Below the pieces are notes generated by a model. That model was not told the origin of the DNA, did not search any database, and worked only from the letters and a program-made list of their open reading frames with translations. From positions 3,348,001 to 3,412,000 of the forward strand of contig CM121341.1 in the NCBI GenBank assembly GCA_051530055.1: a DNA stretch of 64,000 nucleotides. The letters are read 5' to 3'. The translations under genes were made by a program, and so were the position numbers. Source of the DNA: Neoechinorhynchus agilis. Its lineage: Eukaryota; Acanthocephala. This document shows positions 34,851-45,089 of this stretch, in pieces. Every line of letters starts with the position of its first letter. Within the stretch, counting starts at the first letter, position 1.

Positions 34851-35970
34851 CAGTAGAACGTCTTTTATCCGCGAATTCATTAGGACCAAACACAAGATTT
34901 TCTCGGATACCCAAAACCCAATAAAAAGTATCCATTTTGAAAAATCGAAACTATAGATATCAAAGTTCTTAACATTCGAGGAGGGGAAAATGGTTTAAAA
35001 AAAGCAAAATTCGTCTAGAGAATACCATAATTTTTTTTAAACAGTCACTTTTTTCGCGTTTTTTCCTCCGCGATTTTCTTATCTTAAACAGAAGAGTTGA
35101 TAAAGACAGCAATCCGGATAAAATTAATCTTTAGGATAATGGACATTCCACTAAATTTAAGAAACAAAATTTCCCCCACCCCTTAAAAAAGTTCTACGGT
35201 CTTTTTCCATGACAGCATCGGAAAAGATTTTATTATAAAAACTTCAAATATTGATGTTTGTTCCAAAAATTAAATACAGTAGAACGTCTTTTATCCGCGA
35301 ATTCATTAGGACCGGACACCATTCAGACAAGATTTTCTCGGATACTCAAAAACCCAATAAAAATTATCCATTTAAAAAAATCGAAACTATAGATATCAAA
35401 GTTCTTAACATGCGAGAAGGGGAAAATGGTTTAAAAAAAGCAAAATTCGCCTAGAGAATACCATAATTTTTTTTAAACAGTCACTTTTTTCGCGTTTTTT
35501 CCTCCGCGATTTTCTTATATTAAATGGAAGAGTTGATAAAGACAGCAAACCGGATAAAATTAATTTTTGGGATAATGAACATTCCACTAAATTTAAGAAA
35601 CAAAATTTCCCCCACCCCTTAAAAAAGTTCTACGGTCTTTTTCCATGACAGCATCGGAAAAGATTTTATTATAAAAACTTCAAATATTGATGTTTGTTCC
35701 AAAAATTAAATACAGTAGAACGTCTTTTATCCGCGAATTCATTAGGACCGGACACCATTCAGACAAGATTTTCTCGGATATTCAAAATTCCAATAAAAAG
35801 TATCCATTTTGAAAAAAATCGAAACTATGGATATCAAAAGGGGAAAATGGTTTAAAAAAAGCAAAATTCGCCTAGAGAATACCACAATTTTATTTCTAAA
35901 ATATTCACATTTTTCGTGTGTGTTTTTCCCGGTGATTTTCTTATCTTAAACAGCATAGCTAAGAAATTGA
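34851..35970. repeat. pogo-like repeat array 2
   Basis: Units start at 34851, 35277 and 35713 with the same internal order as array 1, including the shorter third unit. The two arrays look like copies of one segment rather than six separate insertions. Confidence 0.75.
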
Positions 35971-36432
35971 CACTTTTAGAAATGAATAACATTGACAAGA
36001 CACTATAAGCTTTCCTTTTCACCTTTTTTTGTAACTATTTCTTTTTGATAAAAAAAGGAACATGTTGATTTATTGAATCGCTGAAGGTTCCTGGTTATAA
36101 TTCTGCGAAATTCTCGCTCTCTCTCTCGTTGACCTTTGCGTCAACAGCAATTCTCGCTCAACCGACCTTTGTGTATCACACTCCCGAGCATTTGCACCGC
36201 CGCTACACATACTGAATTTCGACGGTTCACTGAACCAAACGTTGATCTTATCATCTTAAAGTCCTTCTTTATAACCTCACATTGATCGGATTCATTTACG
36301 GTCCACTACCATCTAGCAGCGCCGCTAATGTGCGTAATGAAATGTACAATGTACCGTCAACCACCACCGCTACTCCACACAATTCACTTTGGTCGGCATA
36401 GAGCGATCACCGTGCCGTTGCTTCAGACTCAC

Positions 36433-38769
36433 ATGTACACGAAGCTCGATCGAATTTCGTTTTACGATCAATATGAATTCATGGAAACGATCGGGAAAGG
36501 TAACCTAAACACCACTAAATACGCCTTCCATCCTTACACTATTTCGGAGATTCTAGGTGGATTTGCCAAAGTCAAATTAGCCTATCACCGACTTACCAAT
36601 CAACCTGTTGCTTGTAAAATTATTGACAAATACTCAGTGAAGGTTTTTCTTGTCTAAAATTGCCCCAACTTGTCAAAACCTAAAAACTTATTAGGACGAC
36701 TTGCCAAGAATGCGACAAGAGGTTGAAGCTCTCAAAACTTTGCATCATCCAAACATTTGTAAACTCTACCAATATCATGAAACCGACCGGCACATTTATT
36801 TAATTCTTGAGGTTCGTCCAGTTACTCTTTTGTAACATCCACACAATCTATCTTGTAGTATTGCAAAGGAGGCGAATTGTTTGAGTATATTGTGGCACGA
36901 GAGCGGATTGACGAGAATGAAGCTAGAGGATTTTTCCGTCAGATTGTATCCGCCGTCGGTTATATTCATAGTCAAGGATTCGCACATCGCGATTTGAAAC
37001 CTGAAAACCTTTTACTCAGCACCGAAAAGCATTTAAAACTCACGGATTTTGGGTTATGTGCTAAACCCAGAGGTGGTCTAGGTATTCTTTTAAAAACTCG
37101 GTGTGGAAGTCAGTCTTATATTGCACCAGAAGTGTTAGCTGGTAAGCTTTATTCTGGAGAACAATGTGACATTTGGAGTATGGGGGTACTGCTGTTTACA
37201 TTGGTCAGCGGCTTCCTTCCGTTTGACGAAGACAATCCGACTGTTCTTTTGAAAAAAATTGAATCCGGCTCTATCACTTTCCCAGATCATTTGTCACATG
37301 ATTGTGTCAACATTATCAGTAGAATGCTTGAGGTGGATCCAAATAAAAGAATCACCATCAAAGACATTTGCAGGAACACTTGGGTCTGTAATGGAATGAG
37401 GCGTCAATGGAAATTCAGCATGTTCAGCGGATCATCCATTGCATTGATCGGGGATGCGATTAATACTACAGGCTACGATGAGCCTCCTATCGATAACGAG
37501 ATCATAGATATTTTATCGAAAATGCTAGGTGGACCTCAAAATATCACTAGAGCAATGATCGAAAAAAGGGATTTTGGGTTTCTTCATGGCAGTTATCTCA
37601 TTCTTCACTCAATGAAAAATTCCGGCAATCTACCAGAGCGGATAAACCCTAGAAATTCACTCATGTTCAATGTCCATTCTGTTGATATTATAAGTCCAAA
37701 TTCTAAACGGTCAACAGGACGGTTGTTCAGTGGAGGTCTGTCGCCAAGAGATCTCAAATATTTGTTCGGGCGATTACCAGGAACTCAAGTTTCTACTAAA
37801 AACAAAAAAGGAGAATCAAACACAGCTATCGTCTTAGTTCCCGACCGCAGTCTAATAAATAAGACGAAACTAAATTTACGAAATCAAAAGAAGTTATCTA
37901 ATGTTCCTAAAGATCGTCAAATGCTTATTTGTAATTGTTATAATCAACGATGTCTCTATGATGATGGTGCTGAGCGCTCTCGAGAAAAGTGCAAATCCCA
38001 GGGCTGCAGGACAACTTCGCGCTCTAAACGGACTGGGGATGGACACGATAGGAAAAGGACGGCAGATGAAGACCATTCAATGCCTCCGTTGAAAAGAAAT
38101 AGAGGCGACGAGAGGTATCGATGCCAAACAGTCGACTATTCGGCACCATTTGACGCCAGTTTTACTGCCACAAAGACGGTGGAGATACATGGTACAAGCT
38201 ATAAATTCTTAAAGAATCATAATAATCAAACGCCTAACACAAGCAATGGAATCGCTTTAGAAGATACACTTTTAAACATTAGTCCAGCTTCAACTAGGCG
38301 AAATGTAATCAACCAAATCGAACGGCGAGTGTTTGCTGGATGGCAGGCTATCACAAACAACCTCAGGCAAAAAGGAAAATCAGTACAATCTTACACTCCA
38401 AAAGTCTATGATCGGAGTATCGACATCTATATCACGAATTCAACCTGTCCTGCTAAGGTGGTGCTAACACTTGAGAAAGTTTTAATGGGGCTAAAAATTT
38501 CATTTGATCGCCGAGCTTATACATTTCATGTTTTCTCGAAGCCAACGTCATGCCGATTGCAAATTGTTCAAGTCAAAAACGATTCAGCCCGGAAAACCAA
38601 CAACAATAATGCAAAAAACTCAAATGCGTTATCGCGATTTCAGTTGGTCGCCGCGGAGCTTGAAACCGATTTTTACTACGGAGTGAAACGAAAACGAATT
38701 AGCGGAAATGTATTTCTCTACAAGTCTTTCACTTTAGGCCTCATGCAAAGACTTACGGAAACTTTATAG
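36433..38769 (+). CDS. MELK: maternal embryonic leucine zipper kinase
   Basis: Ser/Thr kinase of the AMPK-related group, acting in cell division. Exons are 36433-36499, 36557-36642, 36695-36811 and 36859-38769, with introns of 57, 52 and 47 bp, all GT-AG and in frame. The glycine loop reads ETIGKG|GFAKVKLAYH across intron 1. Exon 4 has FFRQIVSAVGYIHSQGFAHR, DLKPENLL, DFGLCAKP and SYIAPEVLAG, an active kinase by motif. A UBA-like segment follows (DNEIIDILSKMLGG). The C-terminus is a KA1 domain (YYGVKRKRISGNVFLYKSF), as in MELK and Caenorhabditis PIG-1. The start MYTKLDRISFYDQYEFM at 36433 fits the family; an in-frame ATG at 36328 would add 35 residues. It is convergent with the alpha-tubulin gene. 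Confidence 0.93.
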
Positions 38770-39416
38770 AAGAGAGATACCAGGGATGTAATTTTGTGCG
38801 ATTGCTCGTGAAGATATTCAAACCCGGGCTCAGTGTTCGGTCTGGTACGCTTTGTCGAGATATTACAAATCGTTGCGCTTTTTAGGTCAGTGTGTTTATC
38901 ATCTGCATTTCAATATTTATCAACAATTTTGCCCCGTCCGATTTATTGGAACTCTTTTTGTTACAAATAAAATAGTTTGGACATTTTGGCAATCGACTAA
39001 GCCAGAATAACAAACCTTGAATTTTTACATGGAACGATTGCAGCTACAAAATTTAATTTTTGCGGTTACCCACAAAAATAGCAAAAAAAGACCGTAGAAA
39101 GCTTTAATATTATTCGACTGTCGATTTCGTTTCAGTAAAAATTTGAGATTTTGAATGCGCCATTCTATTGCTGTATAAATTTAATAAAGGGCTGTTTTTT
39201 TATCGTGAGTTTAGAACTATCAAAGCAACATTTATTGATTCCTATTTCAGCTGCAATCTTAACTAATTAGAATATATGAAATGTGATATAGCGGCTCAGA
39301 ATTTAAGGGTAATTTAAAGCGCAAGGAATAGTTTTATAGGGGATTTTTTCTCTCATGTCCGACCTATACGAGATTCCGAGATTTATTGAAGGATCCACTC
39401 ATGATCACGTATTTTG
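38770..39416. other. region between the convergent MELK and tubulin genes
   Basis: Holds the 3' untranslated regions of both genes. An AATAAA lies at 38966, and AATAAA-type signals occur on both strands. Nothing else is seen. Confidence 0.5.
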
Positions 39417-40793
39417 TCACATTTCTTCGAATTCTTCGACATCATCATATTCGTGATCATCTTCTTCGATTTCAGTTAGATCGCTGGCAATGGTAGCATA
39501 GTCTGCTGCCAAGGCGCGTAGGTTTTCTTTAGCTTCTACGAACTCCTGCTCGTCCATTCCTTCTCCTATGTACCAATGAATGAACGCTCGTTTGGCAAAC
39601 ATCATATCGAACTTGTGATTCAGACGCTCCCAGGCCTCACCAATGGCTGTAGTATTAGCCAACAAACAGGCGGATCTTGGGATTCTGGCCAAATCTCCGC
39701 CTGGTACATACGTTGGAGGTTGATTATTTAGTCCACTTTTGAAACCACTTGGACACCAGTTTACCAACTGAATAAGGTTTCTACTTTTGATGTTTGCGAT
39801 CGAAGTGTTGATATCCATTGGATAAACGTCTCCCCTGTACAGAATACAGCAGGCCATGTATTTTCCTTTTCGTGTATCGCACTTCACCAATTGATTATTT
39901 GGATCAAACAGTGACATTGTGATATCTGAAGTTGAGAATCTTTGATGGTAGACTTGTTTTTCACTAACAAGAGGAGCATAAGTGACGAGTGGATAATGGA
40001 GGCGAGGGTAAGGAACCAGATTTGTTTGAAATTCGGTAAGATCAACGCTGATTGGTCCGGTGAAACGAAGAGGCGTCGTGATTGAACTAAGGATTTGGGC
40101 AATCAATCGATTCAGATTCACGTACGACGGATTGTCCACTGACAAGGACCGACGACAGATTTCATAGGCAGCTTCATTGTCTAGACAAAGTGCACAGTCC
40201 GCATGATCCATTGTTGTATGGGCGAACAATAGACAATTGTAAGGTTCCGTAACTCCCGTCGACATATTAGGCGATGGATATATTGAAAAAGTGAGTTTCG
40301 TTACTTTTCCGAACTCTTGAGTCAGATTTTCATGCGTGAGCGAGGTGAATCCCGATCCTGTTCCGCCGCCAAATGAATGAAATGTGAAGAATCCCAATAG
40401 TGCATCACATAATTCTGCTTGTTTTCTCAGTGAATCCATGGATATATCTAACATTTCTCGTCCAATCGTATAGTACCCACGACCGTAATTCCCCGAGCAA
40501 TCTTCTTTTCCGCTTATCAAGGTCATTGGATTGAAGAACTGACGATAAGTTCCACTTCGGATTTCATCAATCACCGAAGGCTCTGAATCAATTATCAATG
40601 CCCTAGGAATGTATTTACCATTCCGTGTTTCAGAAAAAAAGGTCTGAGCTGACTCTTCACCCGCATCACATCCTTTATATTCGGTCACAAAACCTCTAGG
40701 GTTTATTTTGTGCTCTAAACCATAGAGCTCCCAGCATGCTCCAGCGATTTGAGATCCTGATTGTCCAATGTGAACACTTATGCACTCTCTCAT
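39417..40793 (-). CDS. divergent alpha-tubulin
   Basis: Intronless, 458 residues from [20 protein letters not shown] at 40793. The nucleotide loop FGGGTGSGF, the [17 protein letters not shown] segment and the catalytic DLTEFQTNL (Glu at the usual alpha position 254) are intact, so it should polymerise and hydrolyse GTP from beta-tubulin. The loop around residue 40, normally containing the acetylated lysine, is replaced ([15 protein letters not shown]). The acidic tail ends VEEFEEM rather than a terminal tyrosine, so it cannot enter the detyrosination cycle. Many conservative positions differ ([19 protein letters not shown]). It is probably a tissue-specific isotype such as a germline or ciliary one. 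Confidence 0.95.
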   Translation of the reverse strand: MRECISVHIGQSGSQIAGACWELYGLEHKINPRGFVTEYKGCDAGEESAQTFFSETRNGKYIPRALIIDSEPSVIDEIRSGTYRQFFNPMTLISGKEDCSGNYGRGYYTIGREMLDISMDSLRKQAELCDALLGFFTFHSFGGGTGSGFTSLTHENLTQEFGKVTKLTFSIYPSPNMSTGVTEPYNCLLFAHTTMDHADCALCLDNEAAYEICRRSLSVDNPSYVNLNRLIAQILSSITTPLRFTGPISVDLTEFQTNLVPYPRLHYPLVTYAPLVSEKQVYHQRFSTSDITMSLFDPNNQLVKCDTRKGKYMACCILYRGDVYPMDINTSIANIKSRNLIQLVNWCPSGFKSGLNNQPPTYVPGGDLARIPRSACLLANTTAIGEAWERLNHKFDMMFAKRAFIHWYIGEGMDEQEFVEAKENLRALAADYATIASDLTEIEEDDHEYDDVEEFEEM

Positions 40794-41012
40794 TGCTTCT
40801 GGTTTTGTAAATAACTGCAGTAAACACAGACTTTCCAAGGACTTCTCTTTGGCGGATTTATAGTTGCCATGGTTACCGTTTTCGCTATAAAGTGGGTTAG
40901 ACTTTACTCGTAACTGAGATTCTGTATGCGAACAAACTAAAATGATCGCAAGTTTGTATTTTGCTTCGGCTACTGAAGTTTAACTTATGAAATTTTTGTT
41001 TATGTATCTGGT

Positions 41013-41130
41013 GTAAAAATTAAAAGAATTTATTGATTCCAATTATCAAGGTTGTTAAGCGGACGCATACAATATTGGACCGAAATATTGGAATCAATAA
41101 ATTCTTTTAATTTTTACGCCATAAACAAGC
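41013..41130. mobile_element. small fold-back element
   Basis: AAAATTAAAAGAATTTATTG and its complement CAATAAATTCTTTTAATTTT flank a spacer of about 50 bp. It lies about 220 bp upstream of the tubulin start codon. Confidence 0.75.
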
Positions 41131-41454
41131 ATGAAAAATTCAATCTTCAAACATATGAAATTTTTATTTAAGAGATTTAAGATTAAACAAATTGGAATCT
41201 AGAAGTGACGTTTAAAAATCTTAATCTAAAATAAAGGAGTGTTACTCATAGCTGTTTCTCGTAAAGCATTTGAATATCTCCAACCAAAATGGCGAGAATT
41301 TATTATGGAAATCAATCACACACACACAATTTCGCTTAGTAAAGCCGGAAACATTTTACGACAAAAAATAACTATGTGATAAAAAAATTTTTACAAACAA
41401 AATAATTATTGCAAACAATTTACTTAAGCATAAATGCTACAATTTGTTGTCTTC

Positions 41455-41625
41455 AAATGTTATGTTTGTTCGGCAGCTTCCTTGATGGCTGCGGCATTGC
41501 CGCGTTGGATCGCCGCGCTGATTCGCTGCAACAGGAAGTTGCTGGATCGCATATCGCCGGTGGCATGTTTTAGCATCCCTCCCAGTCGTGAGAGGAAATA
41601 ATCGGCTATTTTCTTCTTTTGTCTT
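41455..41625 (-). mobile_element. LINE 3' end, another subfamily
   Basis: The minus strand reads LSRLGGMLKHATGDMRSSNF, then LLQRISAAIQRGNAAAIKEA and AEQT before a stop: the clearest single example of the shared LINE tail. Everything 5' of about 41625 is missing. Confidence 0.75.
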
Positions 41626-41705
41626 GATTGAACATTTCTAAAAAATTATTTCCTATTTAGCAAAACATGTGAACTTTGGTCGATATGTGCGAGGAGGTAC
41701 CGTTG

Positions 41706-41912
41706 AGAATGTGATTAGAATTATTGTTTAGAAGTCGACATCCCCGGTAAATAATTTTTTGATAAAAACGTTTTGAACCTCGTCGGGTTCATCATTGACT
41801 TATCCACTTGTATTTTAGAAGTGATGATGAACCCGACGAGGTTCGCAGAACGTCTTTAATCGAACAGAAATCATTTACCGCGGGTGTAGACTTCTAAACA
41901 ATAATTCTAATG
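41706..41912. mobile_element. complete fold-back element, family C
   Basis: About 207 bp with arms ATTAGAATTATTGTTTAGAA and TTCTAAACAATAATTCTAAT, and nested inner arms AACCTCGTCGGGTTCATCAT / ATGATGAACCCGACGAGGTT. A partial copy is at 19830-19925. No coding capacity. Confidence 0.85.
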
Positions 41913-42114
41913 TGAACTTTTCTTCTTTGAAAATATAAATGGTCGCATTTTGGCACTTATCGAACCATTTCTTTGTTTGTATGCTTAATCCATCAACAAA
42001 TAACTGTAAAAGCGACTAAAATTATTTTTCATTTTGTTTGAAAACATTACAAACTAAAATTTTGATCAGCCTTTATTAAATACATCAGCATTCCTCGACA
42101 TTTATACTTTCTTG

Positions 42115-44000
42115 TTAATATTCCACGAGTTTATTTTGATAACGATGTTGTGAAGATTTCACGTGATAAAACAGAATGAGATCGCCCTTTAGATTATCAA
42201 CACTCAATGTAAGCGTTTTGTAGATTCCGTTATAGATCCTTTTCCGAAATCTTACTGTTTGGCATGATCCATTGATACAGATTTGGAGGTTGGGGGCTTC
42301 CACTTTCACAACATAGATCTCATAACTAAACGATTTTAGTTATGAAATATAACCAAAAGTAGTATTTCAAACCAAAGTCTATTCGGGTTCAAAATTGTAA
42401 CGTTTGCTGGTAACTTCAGTGTTGGACTACAGGAAATGCCACATTTTTCTGGAATATGCGTTAACCATCCTTGATCATCATCAAGGAGGTTAAAATTTTT
42501 GGTTTTTCCAAGTGCAAATACCATTCCTCGGTAAGATTTTCGATATTCTACGTAAAATCTCATTTGTCCATTTAACCATCATGCGGCTGACAAACCTGGG
42601 ATGCATGAATAATAAACCGATTTCAATTCGTCATGTTTATTTGTGGCCCCAAATGAAAGTTCTATGTGATTTCGGCTGGAAAATAAATAAAGGTATGACA
42701 AGCGATCGCCAGGTGAAATCCAATATTTTTCCCTGACTTGTGTGAATCCAGTAAATATGTAGACTTCGTTGAGTCCACATTCAATTGTCCATTTTCCGTT
42801 TAAAGCATTCGAACGGTGCAGTTCGCGTTCAACTTAAATCGGTGAACTAAATATTAGGAAATGCAATTGAAACCAATACCTTTATTTACTGATTTACTTA
42901 TAAAAGACTTGTGCCTTCCGAAAGCTAAAATAAAAGATTTTTATGAGTTTAAAATAATATGTAGTTTTACAGTTCGAGTTTTCTAGCGAAAATCATCATT
43001 TTTCTTGTTAGAAAACTGAAATACGTTTGATTGGAAACATTGAATTGTGCTGGTTTTAGGTGAAAATAGAGAATCTTAATAAGAATAGCAAACGTGATAG
43101 AATTTCTCATTTAAAACTGCACAAAAAGTTGAAAATACATCATTAGTATTCTATTTGTACTTTTCAAATTCGTTTTCTCAAGTTAGGTCGATTTTAGGCA
43201 TTATTTTTAAACAACATTTCCCTTTGTTTCAATTTAAACGCTCCATTTGAATACAAAGAATTTTGTAAAACAAGCTCGATAATACTCAATATTTTCCAAT
43301 AATATTGCAAAAAGTAGGACGATCAACATATTAACACAAAGACCAATATTTACTATCAAAAAACGAAAAAGTACTGTTTGAAAAGATTGAATTATTCATG
43401 TTTTTATATGCCGTTGAATAATTGAAGGTATTTTTTAGTTAAATCCGATTGGTTTCGGAGGCACAAACAACCTTGTGATAAACGCGTACAAGATTATGTC
43501 TCCGAAACCAATCGGATTTAACTAAAAAATGGCTTAATTTGAGAACTATATTTACCTTGGTATAAAAATACAGTTGGAGCATCAAAGCATTCATGAGAGG
43601 AAATGGATACTTCTTTAGCTTTTCCATAATACAGCAAATGCGATCCCGTGCGTGGGACGTTCACTTGTTGGCCATCGACCTCAAGATACGCGGGTTTTCT
43701 TGCAATTACACTGATTCGAATTCTTAACAAAATCATTTTTTAATTTTTGTAAAAACAAAAACTTACTTTGTATATTCATCGTTATATATCTTCACTGGTG
43801 TAGCACATAAAGTGATTTCATTAGTAAAGGCATTTGTCAAGATACCGCGATCACATTCGCTAGTATTCACGTAGCGCTCATATCCGCATATATCGATATT
43901 GCAATGAAGACGAGCTTCAATAATATTTAACAAATTTATCTGTAGCAGCGACACGGTAAATATCCATTGGATTTTTGTGAGCATTGTTTTATTAGACACC
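42115..44000 (-). CDS. unknown secreted protein, five exons
   Basis: Exon 1 (about 43983-43766) starts MLTKIQWIFTVSLLQINLL, a signal peptide, then a Cys-containing segment (LHCNIDICGYERYVNTSECD). Exon 2 (about 43730-43554) reads RKPAYLEVDGQQVNVPRTGS and HECFDAPTVFLYQGK. Exon 3 (about 42840-42599) reads KWTIECGLNEVYIFTGFTQV and DELKSVYYSCIP. After a 47-bp intron exon 4 reads RKSYRGMVFALGKTKNFNLL and WLTHIPEKCGISC. Exon 5 ends with LQICINGSCQTVRFRK and a stop at 42115. The protein is beta-rich by look, about 350 residues, with several cysteines. I do not recognise the family. Exons 2 and 5 may carry related beta-sandwich segments, which is a guess. The intron between exons 2 and 3 holds a fold-back element. 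Confidence 0.6.
43434..43530. mobile_element. small fold-back element, family G
   Basis: TTAGTTAAATCCGATTGGTT and AACCAATCGGATTTAACTAA are perfect inverted arms with CGGAGGCA / TGTCTCCG extensions. It lies in an intron of the secreted-protein gene, about 20 bp inside the donor. Confidence 0.85.
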
Positions 44001-44020
44001 AACAGAAAGACGATATCCAA

Positions 44021-45089
44021 CGAACATTACTACTACGAGTATTCATGTCAACTTTATACCTGCCCTAGAAAGGTTAAGATTTTTCGCTTTGAAACTCATT
44101 ATGTAACGTGGTGTCACTGCCAAGTTGTCTAAAATCAACTTAATCGTCTCGAGAAAAAGAATAAGTCTTTCATCAAACAAGTAGCCTTTGTCTCGTTCTA
44201 CACTTAAGAGAAACGAAATCACACTTATTTAAGTCGAATTTTTCTTCAACTTTATGCCGACGTTAACCCTTCTTTAAACATAATGTTTGTCAAACATTTT
44301 ATTCGTATTTAGGACATTAATTCCTCATCCTCAGTAAAAACATTTAAGAATTTGAACTTATCATCATTAGACTTGTGGTGAAGATAATCACCCGGTTAAA
44401 AATTATTTTATTATTAGGAAATATTTCGGTAGTGAGGAAACCTCGCCTTATTAATCATTATTTCGCAAGTTTGTCACTGAAACTGAAGTGGTAAACTTGC
44501 GAAACAATGATTGATAAGGCTAGGTTTCCTCACCTTCGAAATATTTCAGAACAATAAAATGATTTCTAATCGGGAGTATCTTAACCACAAGTCAACATTT
44601 ACCATCCCGATATGGATTTTCTCTCGATGTGATTATCATCATTAACGTGAATTCAAAACACTCTGTGAAAATTTTAAGGACAATTCCGATTGCGACATCT
44701 ATAAGATGGATTTCGTTCACTTTGAAATCAAAAAAGAACATTCCATCAACTAATATCTGCCTAAGAATTTTTACATAAGGATTTTGGCCTCAAATCGTCA
44801 TAAGTGAAATTATTAATTCTTGTCATGAGTTAATTTAAATCCGACTGAGTTCTCATACGTTCATAAGTAAACTTCAAAAAAAGGTTCGAGCGTTAAGATG
44901 TTAAAATTCATTATTTCTACATATAAAATGATCTCTGGATAGTACCAAATTCCGTCTTGTTCGAACTAAAGGCGTATTTTCTTTTACGTTTCCATTTGTC
45001 ATTTTTCTATTTGAATTTAGGATGAAAAACTTCTGTCAATTAAGGAACTTTCCTCTTAGGGAATTAATATTTTGGGAAACAAACAAATC
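44021..45089. other. intergenic region with a family D fold-back
   Basis: Contains the fold-back at 44372-44635. The remainder is AT-rich and shows no gene. Confidence 0.5.
44372..44635. mobile_element. fold-back element, family D, short copy
   Basis: Shares its ends with 8683-9265 (ACTTGTGGTGAAGATAATCA; CATCCCGATATGGATTTTCT) and GGAAACCTCGCCTT. The arms are shorter (about 105 bp) and the spacer is different (TTGTCACTGAAACTGAAGTG). Confidence 0.8.

Larger units (their letters stand above)
40794..42114. other. region upstream of tubulin: repeats and a LINE tail
   Basis: Contains a fold-back at 41013-41130, a LINE tail at 41455-41625 and a complete fold-back family C at 41706-41912. The tubulin promoter must be in the first few hundred bases. 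No other gene is seen. Confidence 0.6.

Noticed and set aside
33159-35454. Repeated short frames reading ...YSRTSFIREFIRT
   Set aside because: They arise from the pogo-like repeat ends and recur only because the DNA repeats.
37894-38092. Short frames on both strands inside MELK exon 4
   Set aside because: They overlap the confident kinase reading frame and have no independent support.
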